Of a DNA stretch of 64,000 nt, positions 41,691 through 54,737 are shown piece by piece. Origin of the DNA: Argentina anserina. Lineage: Eukaryota; Streptophyta; Magnoliopsida; Rosales; Rosaceae. Position numbers and translations under genes: made by a program. The notes below the pieces were generated by a model. The model did not search any database. It was not told the origin of the DNA and saw only the letters and a list, made by a program, of their open reading frames with translations. The first letter of the stretch is position 1; the number at the start of each line of letters is the position of its first letter. The stretch is taken from positions 15,015,395 through 15,079,394 of the forward strand of contig NC_065878.1 of assembly GCF_933775445.1 (NCBI RefSeq), given 5' to 3'.

Positions 41691-44569
41691 TCCGCATTCG
41701 CTCCGCAAAAACATCTTTTTGCCCCGAAAAACCCCGCATCAGAAGATTCAAAATTGCTCCTCCCGCATATATACGCAATGAACGCGAACTGCACAAGCAA
41801 ACTCTTCGCTCAAGAGAAGCTACTCCCGTCTTCTCTACCCTTTTGGGCCTTTAAACTATTTCTCTTTTTTCCTTTTTATTTTCCTATTGCTTATTAAATC
41901 GTTTATTTGCACGTTTTCGTTTTCTAACTATGTTTCACGTGCTTGCATAGGAAAAGTGATCACTCGTCGTACTATGGTGATGACATTCATGCCGACATGG
42001 ACGATATTTTTGTCATCTACATATGATTTTGATCGTATCCTCCCAAGATTTTTATGTCATCGGACGAATATCGAAAAGGAATTCAACAAGCAACTTCATA
42101 CATGACGATCGATTTGCAGAGCAATTTACTTATATGTGGTCTATTTGGCAGACCAACAAGTATGTTTTTCTTAAAGTTGCTGCTTTTGAAGATATATATA
42201 TAAATTATCGGGCGCTATTAGCCTTTTTCATGTCTTCTTTTCCGGCCTTTCTTATAACGCCGATGAGACCAAAGAGGGATATGATTCCCCTCTTGGTCGA
42301 CGTTTTTCGTGTGACGGTCCTGGGGGAGTCACGTTATTATTTAAAAAGGAAGATATCGATTTCATGTGGTCGCCTGAGTGCACCGCTGTTTTGGGTGCGA
42401 TCATGAGAATCGCCGATATGCATCGATTATTTTGTGACCATATACATCACAACCCTTCTAATTCCGGTTACATACTTGAATAGTTTCGATTATTCGAAAC
42501 CTATACAACTCTCGTTTCTTATGGATGCGTCGCCATCGCGACTGTTATTTGAATGTTTGAGTTTCTTAAACTCATGTCTATAAACGATAATCTCAACTAC
42601 GTACTCATTTATTTGAGTTGATTCATTACTCTGATGCAGCACTATTTGCTGACAAAAAGATCACAAAAATAACGAATTCTATGGGACACACTTAAAAGTG
42701 ATTTAATGAACGTCTATGACGTTGTATTATCAGAATTGACCTTGATGCATACTCCACATCCAAGAAACGCATGTCATTTTTGGCACCTGTATCTATTTCT
42801 TGAGGGAATTTTGGAGATGGAAACGTAACATTCTTCCATTCTCAAGTAAGCACATTTTTGAGCCTCAGGCTAAGGCTCCGCCCAATCCGATATGCAAGAT
42901 TTTGTTGCTACAGACTTTTGATTAGTCAATCTATTTTGACTATGTCTTCTGCTTACTATTTTTCAAGTATAACGTTGGCATTGCCATGATTATTGCTCGA
43001 CTTTAGCTTAAGTCGTCTATTGGAATTGGAAGCTTGTTTGTGTTGTATTAAATATTGGCATATTCTATAAAATTTCTCGTCTTTCATGGACTCGTGAGAA
43101 TTTTATTTGCCTTGGCTTAGCATACATGGTCAACGTTGCAACTCACGTGGTTTTTAAATTAGCCGCTTTTGGGTTACATGGGATCCCAATAGCACTACAT
43201 TGTGATTTTGGACTTTGAAATTTGGAAAACGGACCTCGGAACGTCAAAATTGACGTCGTTTTTCCCGGTTACTCTTCCGGCGTTTCCGGAACGTTTTTTG
43301 ACATTTTACCGGCGTATTCGCCGCCTTCCGGCCATATTCCGGTGTTTCCGGCACCTCCATCCGGTTCCGGACCGCGTTCCCTGTCGGACCTGAAGTTATG
43401 GCCTCCATACCGGCCAGGTCCGGCCACTGCCGGCCGGATTTCCGGCAATCGGTGCCGCCGGCTTCCGACATTTTTTTTTTCCGTCGTTTCTCATCATGTT
43501 TGCCGCATATTTCAGCAGTTCTTGCTGTCACGTTTTCCCAGTCCAAAATTCACCCGGTTTTGAGTTAATTTGACATGGTTTTCCGGTTAATTTTCCGGTT
43601 TTCTCCAAGTCGTTTCATAGCTCAAATGATTTTTTTATTATTGGTGACCACCCGCACCAATTGGATGGTTTTTACCACCAAAATTGTTTGGTATTCAACT
43701 GCTCTAATACCATGTTTTTCCAACTCTTGAGTTGAAGAATGTAGTTCTATTTCCATGTGATACATTCGATGGGATTGCCATTTGTTTCAATCCCCTCTCT
43801 TACAATATCCTACGGCGTATTGTGTAGAAAAGTTCACCGCGTCGTTGACTCTCTTAATCTTCATTTTGAGAATGTCCCGCCGTGAAATCGAGTGTCTTGC
43901 TAATTGCGTAACCACCCACACTGTCCTACGGCGCAGGTAGTTGTTTTACGGATCTCGTGCGGAGATTGTGTTGTATATCTTCGTGCCTTGCTAAGTTTTA
44001 AAGGCCATACATGCCAATGATGGATTTTCATCTTGATATTTGTGTTAAGAATGGAGAGGAATAAATCTGTCAGATTTCATTGACAGTATCTTTTTCAAGC
44101 TTCGACAGTAGCTTTGTTAGCCTGCAGACATCGTTTTGCTTGCCTGCAGGCTGCAACAGTAGCTTTATGTAACTCAAGATTCTTTGAATCATGGGTTCGG
44201 TTTTACTGTCTTCTCGGTTTTGACATGATCGTTTTTTGGTCATTTTGAACAAGATATGATGATTCGAGTTCTTTGATATTCACATTATCATCTATTTTTC
44301 ATGTTCACGAAGCGATTGGAGGACCACCTCACCCATGCTCCACACGGTGAGGCCGAGCCTATCCGTGCCATGCACGGTGAGGCCGAGCCTGCCTTCACAG
44401 GAGCTTGTGATGCCTCCCGTGTCTTCTAATGCCTCCCGTGTCTTCTAATGCCTCCATGACAATCTCTGATGCCAATCGCTCATTTTGCAAAGCTTGTTCT
44501 TTTGCTAGATTTCAAGGAAGTCCTTATTTGCTAAGGCTCCAACCGAGAACATTCCATTCTTACAAAGTA

Positions 44570-46310
44570 TTTAAGGTGACATTAGTGGACCCTATCCAAC
44601 CGAATACAGACATTTTTCGGTATTTTTATGGTATAGGTTAAGAGCATCGACGCGTTGGTCACACGTTGCTTTGCTTTCCACAAGAAACGCTGCATTCGCT
44701 AAAGTTTTTAGCTATGATCATCATACTAAGGGCTCACCACCCTTCCCATCCTCTCAAATCTATTTGATTGGATACCGTTGGAGAGTTCACCTCCACGACT
44801 TTGATGATTTCGTTTTGCATATCTACTGGGATCGTCGTTGAACATAGTATTCCTCATGTTCATTCACTGCACGATCTAGCAGAGCTCGGACTTGGTTATG
44901 GGTACTAACCTGCCGATTTTTGCATGCAGCGACACTTATTCGTTTTAGACCCACAACTTGCCAAGCGTTTAGTGCGTACCAGATGGTTACTGGATACGAT
45001 CCCAACGTTCTTTTCCTTAAACGCCTATTTGGTTAAAGTTGTTTATGTGCCTCTATTGTAGTTATCTCAATGGGTCTACTTGAAACGATTAAGTATTCTG
45101 GTTGGTTATGATTTATGAATCACCAACACTTGTCCGCTATTTCCAATCTACAACCGTTGATCTCTATCCTGCGATATTAGCAGACGGTCACTTTGATGAG
45201 ACATACTTCCCGTCGTGAGGGGGAGATATGGAATGCTCCCATTCTGGTTTTTAACGCCAGGAATTGACGTGGTGTGGCACTATGTCTCATTAAGATCCCG
45301 CACTACTCAAAATGAGCAAATGTGCAACGCATTATCGACTTCCAGAAAGTCAAAGATTCGATGCTCAATGACTTTACCGATATTGCGAAAGTGACGAGAT
45401 CGCACATAAATGTTGTGATGTGCCGGTAAGGTTGGAACTCTCAGAATATGAGAGAATTTCATATGACCTGGTCCTAGCACCGTTGGCACCATCCCTGACA
45501 GTGGGAAGGAAGCCGGCGATGGCACCATCGTACGCTGTGGTGTTGTCGGCGTCCGTGGCATTGCACCACAAAACAAGGGCGGCAAACGCAAAGATGGACT
45601 AGTAAGGGTCATAGCTTCGGTCTTGGCTCCTGCCTAGATGAGGGGGAGACCATTATTCTCTAGAATCAAAACCAGAAAGAAGCGAAGTGCGTAGGCACAA
45701 GTATCGCCCATCATCAAGAGATATCCTCTAAACATGTGTATCAACTAAGTTTCTGTGGGACGCTACAGACTCATTTTGTTGATGTTAGAGAAGAATAGAA
45801 ATCTCACGAATTGATCGTATACAGCGCGCGTGTGTTTAATGTATTGATCTCCCATGATTGATGATGTATTCGCTTATGCTCTTATTCCGTTGTAAAGCAT
45901 CAACGATGAACAACTTGACCGAAGTGGAAAGAATCAATACAGGCTGAACTAGACTTGTTATGTTAGTCGTTGTTCGTAAGTGTAATGAGAAAGATGAAGT
46001 CATGCAATATATGCAGGACTTATGGCGCAAAGATTGTCTCATTATCCTAGTATTGAGTACGATGAGTTATATTCTCTCGTTGTGGACATAATTGCTTTCC
46101 GCTACTTGATCAGTAGTAGTGTCCATGAAAACTGATTTGCAGCATATGATAGTGGTCATAGAATATCTGTAAAGGGATCTTAACGCAGATATGAGAGTGC
46201 CCGAGGGACTTTAAATGCCTCCAGACCACGGAGAGCTTATGTAATCAGATTGCGACGTTCGAGAGAACGTAGTACAATCGGTTGCAAGAACTCATACCCA
46301 TATGTGTTCA
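44570..46310 (+). pseudogene. Copia pol relic (integrase to reverse transcriptase)
   Basis: Fragmented similarity in several frames: IQPNTDIFRYF and RWSHVALLSTRNAAFAK (integrase, 44595-44705), the post-integrase linker ending near VPVRLE (45420), and reverse transcriptase pieces (45860-46310). Multiple stops and frame changes; not translatable. Confidence 0.65.
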
Positions 46311-47460
46311 TATGAAGCTAATTCTTGATTCTCTATTCCGTCTAAGTATAGATGATGAAGAGATTCAATGAGCTATACATTCATGCATGCTAGTGTTGTT
46401 GGGACACTATTGCTTTCATTATGACGTGATTAACTATGCGCCTATGCATTGTCATTGGACTTGCATTGCTTCTTTGGCATGGGTTTAGTTCTACACTTAG
46501 TGAACCAACACAAATCCTATCCACACCAACGCCGCCAGCAGCTCCAGCAACATCAACGTATGCCTTGGTGTAGCAGTCGACACTGGTAGCGCAGAGGATG
46601 CGTACGGTTCCATCTTGGACCAAAATCAGTCCTTCATTGGTCAATTCCCCCATTCTATTCGCGAAAGACACATTAAATATGACAAATCAGAATCTGTCCA
46701 GTTTCGTAGGTCAAATTCAACGAGACCTACAGGACAGCTCGCTCGATGAAATATGGTGAAATTGGTACCGTTCGAAAGTTCTATGTGTCTACTTTCCAAG
46801 GACACCAACCATTCGTTCATAGCTATCACATTGAGTGAGTTATTACCGTTTTAGCAAAGTAGGACAGTCCTGTCCGAAAATTTGCAAGTCAGTCAACTTC
46901 GACAGAGCATTATGAACTGCTCCGATCGGATGAGGTTGTGAACCTTATGTCACTGGAAAGCCACGGGTGTCTACTTTTCAGAACATTTTACGGTTCGCTG
47001 ATACCTATTTCGACGAAGAAGTTATGGCCGTTTAAGTGAGTGAAGGTCCTTCTACCCGAGAATCTGATTTTCATTGCAAACTCTTGTTTTGAGTTGTTAT
47101 GCAATCTTGTTTCCTAAGATCTAAGTTTGGCTAAGTATAGCATGGATGATCTAAGGATGTGTGGCTAGATTAATGATTAATCATTAGCCCAAGACTATGT
47201 TTGAGAAGCATGTAATGAACGTTGTATACGTTGTTCTTTGTACTCCATGATTATGGCACTAATCAGGGGGAGTTGTTTCGTAGACTTCAGGGGGAGTCTA
47301 CCTCACATGATACTATCAAATGTAGACGGTGCGTTGTGCTCTTTTTCCCTTTGATCAAGCTTTTGTTTTTACCCAAGAGGTTTTTATTTTGCTTGACAAG
47401 GTTTTTACCGAGGCAACGATGTGTGCACCATGCAACCTAGGCATGCGACACAAGAGGGAG

Positions 47461-47644
47461 TGTTCCGGGAGAATTACTATTCTACCCTTGTGTGTGTCTT
47501 AGCCTAATAGGTTTCCTGTTAGGAGATAGATTAGCATCTCCGTAATAGATTAGGACTCCGAATCCTACGGGATTGTGGTTTTGTAATGCCTATATATAGG
47601 CCCCCATATCATTCAATAATACACAATTATTTCATCCTGAAACA
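47461..47644 (+). repeat. 3' LTR of the copia element
   Basis: 184 bp, same ends as the 5' LTR; directly preceded by the polypurine tract. Confidence 0.92.
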
Positions 47645-47649
47645 GATTG

Positions 47650-48624
47650 AACTATTAGTTTATAGTGAGTTATAGTAATTTAAAGTGAAATAATCGAGTA
47701 TTATTAAAAATTTATTTAAAATATATATATGATGTATTAAGTATGAAATTACATGATTTAGAACCACATAAATTATCTATTGAGGTATAAAAATTTCATT
47801 ATCTTTATTATGTTATTATGTTTTTAAGTAAAACCCTGAGTCTATTGTGAAGAATAATCATTAAATGATATCTCTTTTTTATAATTTTTACATATACAGA
47901 CTTATATGCCAACTATAGAGGTCGTGAGTGATTGGGTTGTGTTACTGGTAGTTCTTGTTCGGATCAAGTATTTTTCGACTTTGATCATAATCATAGGGTT
48001 CATAGCTTTGTAAAGATTGTGTCCATATGTTTTTTTTAATTGCATTTCATTAGAGAATATGATGGATAAGACATGTTGAATTTCTCCCATAAGGGTAAGG
48101 TCTATCATTGCTTCCTCCTAGACCAAAGAGGTTTGATTCCCTTTAACTAGTTCGGTTTTATTTCAATTTTAGGTGAATGTAGACATGGAATGAAATATAT
48201 AATAAAAAGTCGTATATAACAATAAGTTGGTGTAGTAGAGTTGACTATAATTTTGTGCTTGCAAAATGATGGATCAGAGGTTCGATTCTCCTAACCAGTA
48301 AATTTTTATTTTATTTAAAATTGGCATGACGCATGACGACATTATGAAAATATAGAGAAATTCTTAGTATGTAACGAATATATTCATATAACAAAAAATA
48401 GAAACTCTAATAACGAATATATTCAGTGGACTACCTCAGGTCCTCGGCCCTGTATCTAAAGCTTGGTATACTCAAATCTGGAATTCAACTGACAAATTGA
48501 AAATCAAAATGACGCGAGGATGCAATGCCGATCAAACTTCCATATATTTTGCAATTGTTTTTACAGTCCCTTTATGGTTGTTGCACATTGGTTGACGTAC
48601 GTTCTCCATTTTGAAGTTTAATTG
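47650..48624. other. Intergenic region, possible SINE-like relic
   Basis: AT-rich. At about 48230-48310, TGGTGTAGTAG (A-box-like) and AGGTTCGATTCTCC (B-box-like) lie about 45 bp apart and are followed by a T-rich tail, suggesting a tRNA-derived SINE fragment. Otherwise nothing recognised. Confidence 0.3.
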
Positions 48625-48775
48625 TCAGCTTAAGTAGACAATTACAACTTGGGGAAAAAAACTACGTGACCGCACGGAACCAATTTGTGTGAAAGAATAG
48701 ATTGAACCAGAATGCACAGCTACAAAATCGAGTAATGATATATACCTTTGATTAATTACACAATGTAACAAACTT

Positions 48776-51700
48776 TTAGTATCTCGGAAGCTGTCTTGGG
48801 GCATAAAGATTGTTCTCTGACGATGTGAGAGGAACAGTAGAAAACTCAGAATCAGAATGTTCTGGCTGCCAAAAATTATTCCGAGAAGGTGGGAGGTTTG
48901 AGTTCTGGATTGGAGATAAACTTGTCCTCGAGAAGTCAGCTGCAGAACCAGTCGACGTCTTATAGTCCGGTTCCACTTGATTTCTTTTATATGAATCCTC
49001 CTGAGACTGGCCGGAATCATCTGCGGACTCCCTTTTCTCTCTTTCTTCAGTTTCTTTGAGAAGAAAATCGACCCACAAATCTGCAAAGGACTGATATCGG
49101 TATAGAACAAGTTAATGGAACAGATTCAAGAGGCAGGAAGCTAATAACTAGGAAAGGAAGAGGAATGTACATGGTTCTCAGATGCCGCATTTGCAGAACC
49201 ACCAAGGGAATTGCCTCCCAAAATACCACCGACTAGGCGGCCAGGCAGACCTAAAACACCACGAACAACACCTTTGCCACCTTGAGCGACTCCTATTCTC
49301 TGCTTGTCATCATCAGTGAATCCCAGCATACGGGTCATAAGATCCAAAACCTGGCCGCATATGCACAATAATTTACACAAGCCTGGTTAGACTAAAACTT
49401 AAGTGAGGCAAAAAAAGGGGGCTGGGGGAGAAAAGCGTTTTTTTTTTTAATATCTGAGTTACTTAATCAAACTAAACAGAAAGGCGTGAACTTTGTTTTT
49501 GTAGTTCCCATCCAGCAGCATGGGAGAAGAACATTTTTTTATCAATTTATAAACCAAACTGAACAAAAAGAGGATCACTGTTTTTGTAGTTCCTATCCAG
49601 CAGCATGTTATCGCAACAGATATGTACCTCTTTACTGTGGTTTCTCTGAAAGTATGTTACCAGTAACTTGATCACAATGCGCCTGTAAACAAGTACCAAT
49701 CATCACTAAGTTTAGAGTGTCCTCTTCATAGAAACAGTGTTAAAATGAATTAAGTCCAGCAATACAAAAATAAAGACCAAAAGATTTTAAGGAAAAAATA
49801 ACCAACACTCAAAGAAGACGAGGTATAATTTAAGGCAATGGATATACAGACTAACCTGTCAACAAGAAAGTCTGAATCTACTGACATCCTATTAAGTCTG
49901 GTCATACTTTGCTCAACAGCGCGCCGTAGCTTTGAATTATCTTCCTCAAGTTTATTCACTCTGCTTCTCCAATCCAGTACTATCTTTTCAGCTTGTGAAA
50001 GTTTGGACAAAATTTCTACCTTTTCGGCCTTTGATAGCTCAGCCTGATGATCCGCATCCTAGTACCAGCACATAACTTGTAAATTATCAAGCATTCAAAT
50101 GACTACTCAAAAGAGCATGATTTGAATATTAAAGGAAATAGTACATCTAATGAATATATATTCAATACTGCATCACTACAAATTACGAGATCAAATAAAG
50201 GATTTGCAAAATCATAATTACATGGTCAGGAACCAGTGCAATAGATTGTAAGTATCATAAGAGAGAAGAAATTCCATGGCAAAACTATATCATATTTGAC
50301 CAAAAGAAGGGAACAAGAGAATTATACTTTCAGGAGCCGAGAAAGCCTTGTTGATTCCTCTCTGGCCCTAGCCAAATCTCCTTCCAAATGCTCCTATTTA
50401 AAGAATCAAACTCGCACATTAAATTAGTAGTTCGACTCATAATCTTAAACATGCAGGCTAGCCAAATGTTCATGTAACTACCTTCGCTTCAATTTCTGCA
50501 TAGTATTGACCAAGTGCAGTTTGAAGATTCAACAGTTCCACATTTTTGGCATCTATTGTGCTCATACAACTTTCAAGTCTTTTATTCAGATCATCAATGA
50601 GTTCCTTTGATTTCAGAAGTTCATTGTTGTTAATCATCTTGATGTCCTCCTGACTTGAAATTGCCTTCTTCAGAGCTTTCTCCAAATGTAGCATTTGAGC
50701 TCTTAGATGTTCATTAGCTTGTCGAAGTTCTTCAATGATTTTGCTGTCTTCATCCATTTTCTCGGATTCTTCAGATTCCTAGATAACATAGAAGACAAAT
50801 AGAATATACATGATAAATCTTTACTGGATGCTTGAAACTTGCAAGAGATGGTAATTGCAGATAATCTAATCCCACCAAAAAGAGCTTTCGTAAACAAAGA
50901 AACAATGCACAGAAACAAATAAAAACACTCTTACACCGAGATATGCTAAAAGGAAATGGGCAAGAAGATCAAATGTTAGATTAAAGCTTTGGTAAATTAG
51001 TATGGCATATGGACTGTCAGGACCATAATAGTCTCTGACCATGATTCACTTGTGCAGCCATTTGGCCCTCCACACACAAAGTGGTCAATCTAATGATTAT
51101 TAATCTCATCCTCTTGCAGAAACGGTAAAAAGTCACTGTCCCTCAAAATTTCAATGATATGTATGTGGTTCATAATCGATCATAATATTAATGGTGTTCA
51201 ATTTTGTAGCCATTTGGCCAGGCACAGAGTGGTTGATGAAATTATCATTATTAACCTGGTCTTGTTGCAGTGAGTTTAGGCACAAAAAAAAGGATTTTCC
51301 TTTAAAATCTCTATTATAAATGTGTTTCATCGTAATAATGTATAAAGTAAATCTCTATTATAAATATGCGTTTCATCGTAATAATGTATAAAGTACAAAG
51401 ATGGATGAAGCTTAAGCCAGTGGTCAAAGTTTCATGTGATATCAGTATATCACTAATAGATCATGTACCTAATGCAAAATGTTGAGATGTGAAACTAATG
51501 TACCTTTTCTAATAAGTGCTGTTTGAGGCGATTCAATTCTTGCAAGGCTTTGTCCCTTTCCTGGCGTGCTACCTTCAACTCATTATCAACTTTTTGCAGA
51601 GATAGCTCCATTTCTTCCTTCCCAGGAAAACTTTCAGACACATCTAAGGATCTTTCATCAGTCGAGGCCTTGCTCGTTCTCAAAGCAGCCTCAAGTTCAT

Positions 51701-54700
51701 TTTTCTCCATCTATATAATGACATAAGTTCAAATTCTATGAGGGACAAATGCTAGCAAATCAATGTTTAATAGTAAGTGTAGTATAAGCAACCTTAAGAC
51801 TATTGTTCTCCTTCTCCAGGGTTGCAATCAATCTGTTAAAGTTCTCTGCATTTCCATCCTCTCGCCTATTCATCTCGATTTGCAATCGATTTATCTCAGA
51901 CATTTTGTCATTCAACTCATTGTGTAATTTGGTAATCTCAATGGAGGTCTGCCAAAACGTACCAAAAAGCACAGGTGGGAATCATAAACACGAATTACAC
52001 TGCAGAATATATTCTTACACACACATATCCTGAATCATAATATTGTAAAGCAATGGAGCAGGATGAAATTTCCGCTGGTATCATGCACATTACATAGGGT
52101 TCTGCAATCAACTACATGCCACTATAAACTCACTTTTTCTCTATCCAACTTCATTAATTTGAGCTCTTCCTGGATGGTCCCATTCAATTTCTGCTCCTCT
52201 GAGAATGGATGAAGAAGAGAAGAATAAAGAAATTAGATCAATTTCAAAATGACAGTTAAAAAGTCACTGATCTTCAGTTTACCTATTAATTTTTTCTGTA
52301 TGTTTTCCAACTGGTTGTGTTCTTTTTCCAGTTCCATCCACAACTGCTTCAACTCAAGTCCTAGTAAATCTGCAAGCTCCTAGAAGGCATTCATACATCT
52401 GTTGTCAAGTTCTTCCATCACTAAGAAAAACAAAAATACTACAGAAGACTAAGGTTTTCTTAGGGAGAAATAAGTAGATACCTAAAGAGTAAAGACCCAT
52501 AAAGTTTTTTTGGATAACAGTATAAGAAATAACAGCTGGAAAACCTTCTCCTAAATCTACCAAACTTACAATGTGGAAAAGCAAATAAAATATACAGAAT
52601 ACATGTATTATATATATTACAATATAAAGCTTGTAAGCTGATTTATAAACAGAAAATTATGTGCTTTACCTTTTCATTCCCCTGCACATCTGAAAGATGT
52701 GCACTCCCATTGCTCATCCCATTTCCATCCAGTGTATGGACAACACCATTCTGTCTCTGGTGTCCAGTATAGCTGGTTTTTGCTTGACCTGTTGATCTTT
52801 GATGTCGGTTGGGTGACTGATTACTACCTCCCTGAACAATCAAGCTAACTTAGCTAACTACCATAGGTCAAGCACTTTTTATAAAAATAGATAGATAATA
52901 AATAAGAAATAACGGTAAATGTTCACTTAGCTGCAAAAGAACCAAGACATGCTAAAATAATTTCTCAAAAAAAGAAGAAGCTAAAAGAGCAAAATAAATA
53001 AGAGATCTAAGAGTCAATTAAATGCAATTTTACTATCTCAACTACTTTGACACAAACGATGCAAGTGTAACGGATTGTATTATGACATTGCCACATAGCT
53101 AAATTGCTGAACCAAACCAACAAAAATATAAAGGGGTTTCCGAACGACATACTTTTCAACTACAAACTTGGAAGATATGATAATAGACATCAAGAAGTTT
53201 GACCCAACTTGAAGCAGAAGTTAAAGATAGCACAAATTCATTGGAATTGAGTTCACTGATGGAACTTAACTCCATACACAATTACACAAACCACTACCTT
53301 GTGCAAGGTGGTCCCATTTGCTGCCGCTTTGTAGTTTTCAATTCTAGATGCATTCAGAGATGCAGTAGTTGAGTCCAGATTTTGCTTCAATAAGCCATTT
53401 TCTTTACTCAATCGAGAAATTTGATCCTGTCAGATGCCAAAGGCCATGTACGCAATTCAGTATTGGAAATGGCACAGGTGTACTATGTACAAGACTCATT
53501 GCCAATGTCAAACAAGTTAAACAGAAGAGCAAGCAGGTACCTCCTTTTCCTTTAACAAAGCTGCATAATTTTTTGATAATGCTTTTATTTCTGCCTCAGA
53601 GTCCTGAAGTCTCTTAATCTCAGCTCGATATTGTTCAATCTGAAAGGACATAATAATAGTTAAGTAACATTATGACACATAGAATACTCCATCAAATACG
53701 ATAAGCCAAAGAGCAGTAGCAAGAAGAGACAAAAAATAACAGAGAACAAAAGACATCGACAATGCCAAGTACACCTATCAAGACAATATTCAAAAGCATA
53801 CACAGGTCAAATTTTAATGAACAATGACATATAGGCAACAGACCGCAGCATCATATTTAAAAACTAACTATCGCCCCAGGCAGCATCACAGATAGGTGAT
53901 ACGCCTATATCCATACTGAGAGCCACCGCATTTAGTTCCTGTAGTTGATAAACACATCTCATACAACTTCCCACTACCTTACTCTCAAAATTTAAAAACT
54001 TGCTGCTAATCGAAAGATTAAACAAAAATAAACTAACTACAACTCGCTGCAGCTCATGGTTTATCATTAAACCTAAACTATCAATTATCTTAGTGTCATT
54101 CTACGCATGTGATATGACGCTCCTAATTTTCGTCAACATTTTAACACTAAAAAGGAGACACAATGCACTACAATTCCAAATTAAAGGTAATACACACCAG
54201 CATCCGGTACAAACATCCCTCATGATCTCAGTAACTTCCAATTTCCATTTTGATTCCACCAGTTTCAACCTAAACTCCCAACTAATACTAATCCCATAAA
54301 CAAAAATTCAACCAAATTAAGCAAATCTATCTCAAATTTTGAAGTTTCAACTGATCAAATTAGATTCAAAGCTTCTCAGCATTCAGCAGTGTTTCAAAAC
54401 TCTACAAAGCATTACCAGCTCTACAATCCAAAACGCTTAACCATCACCGACACAATTCTCACACCAAAAAAAAAAACATACGAGAGCTTATTGAAAACCA
54501 ATGCCGAACCTCTGGATTAACGCCGGAGGAGGCGACGCCGTTCGCTACCGGTGAGCGCGACGACGGCGACTGGGAATGCGCGAAGCTGTGGGAGTTCCTC
54601 CGATCATAAATAGGCGTCGTAGCTCCTTCTCCTCCATTACCGTAGATCGCGAGCTCCTCTTCGTCGCTGTCGTCGTGCACATCAAGCGCGATCTTGTTGA

Positions 54701-54737
54701 GATTCTCCTTCAGGTTCGCAATCGTCCCCCACATCAT
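48776..54737 (-). CDS. Golgin candidate with GRAB domain (GC3/GC4, GDAP-like)
   Basis: Long coiled-coil Golgi tether that binds ARF GTPases through a GRIP-related ARF-binding (GRAB) domain. Fourteen exons on the minus strand, all in phase: 54737-54510, 53639-53541, 53426-53298, 52831-52670, 52379-52283, 52198-52134, 51948-51793, 51710-51504, 50778-50482, 50393-50328, 50058-49856, 49682-49628, 49350-49171, 49090-48776; 752 aa. N-terminus NLKENLNKIALDVHDDSDEE is diagnostic of GC3/GC4. Residues about 77-560 are Glu/Lys/Leu-rich coiled coil. The GRAB domain (about 568-615) reads RIVIKLLVTYFQRNHSKEVL then DLMTRMLGFTDDDKQRIG. The C-terminus is Ser/Asn-rich. Met-2 is an equally good start. Confidence 0.93.
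51306..51395. repeat. Two-copy tandem repeat in a golgin intron
   Basis: A unit of 44-46 bp (AATCTCTATTATAAAT...GTATAAAGTA) is present twice head to tail. A longer, more diverged duplication (GCAGCCATTTGGCC-like, about 51055-51125 and 51210-51280) lies just upstream in the same intron. Confidence 0.7.

Larger units (their letters stand above)
41088..47644 (+). mobile_element. Ty1/copia LTR retrotransposon, decayed
   Basis: 6,557-bp element flanked by GATTG on both sides (41083-41087, 47645-47649). Two 184-bp LTRs differ at about 8 positions by eye. A polypurine tract CAAGAGGGAG (47451-47460) directly precedes the 3' LTR, and GTTATCAGCACG follows the 5' LTR as the probable primer-binding region. 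Copia order in + orientation: integrase-like pieces around 44570-45010, the post-integrase HFDETYFPS/ELTW/MSH-DP region at 45190-45460, and reverse transcriptase pieces around 45860-46310 (VVRKCNEKDEVMQY, then YDELYSLVVDIIAFRYLI). All are riddled with stops and frameshifts. gag could not be located with confidence. Confidence 0.88.

Noticed and set aside
41277..41897. Several overlapping frames rich in Gly, Ala, Cys and Pro
   Set aside because: Artefacts of the C-rich block; no codon bias or domain.
43202..43563. Overlapping frames on both strands
   Set aside because: Produced by the CCGG-rich low-complexity stretch in the copia element.
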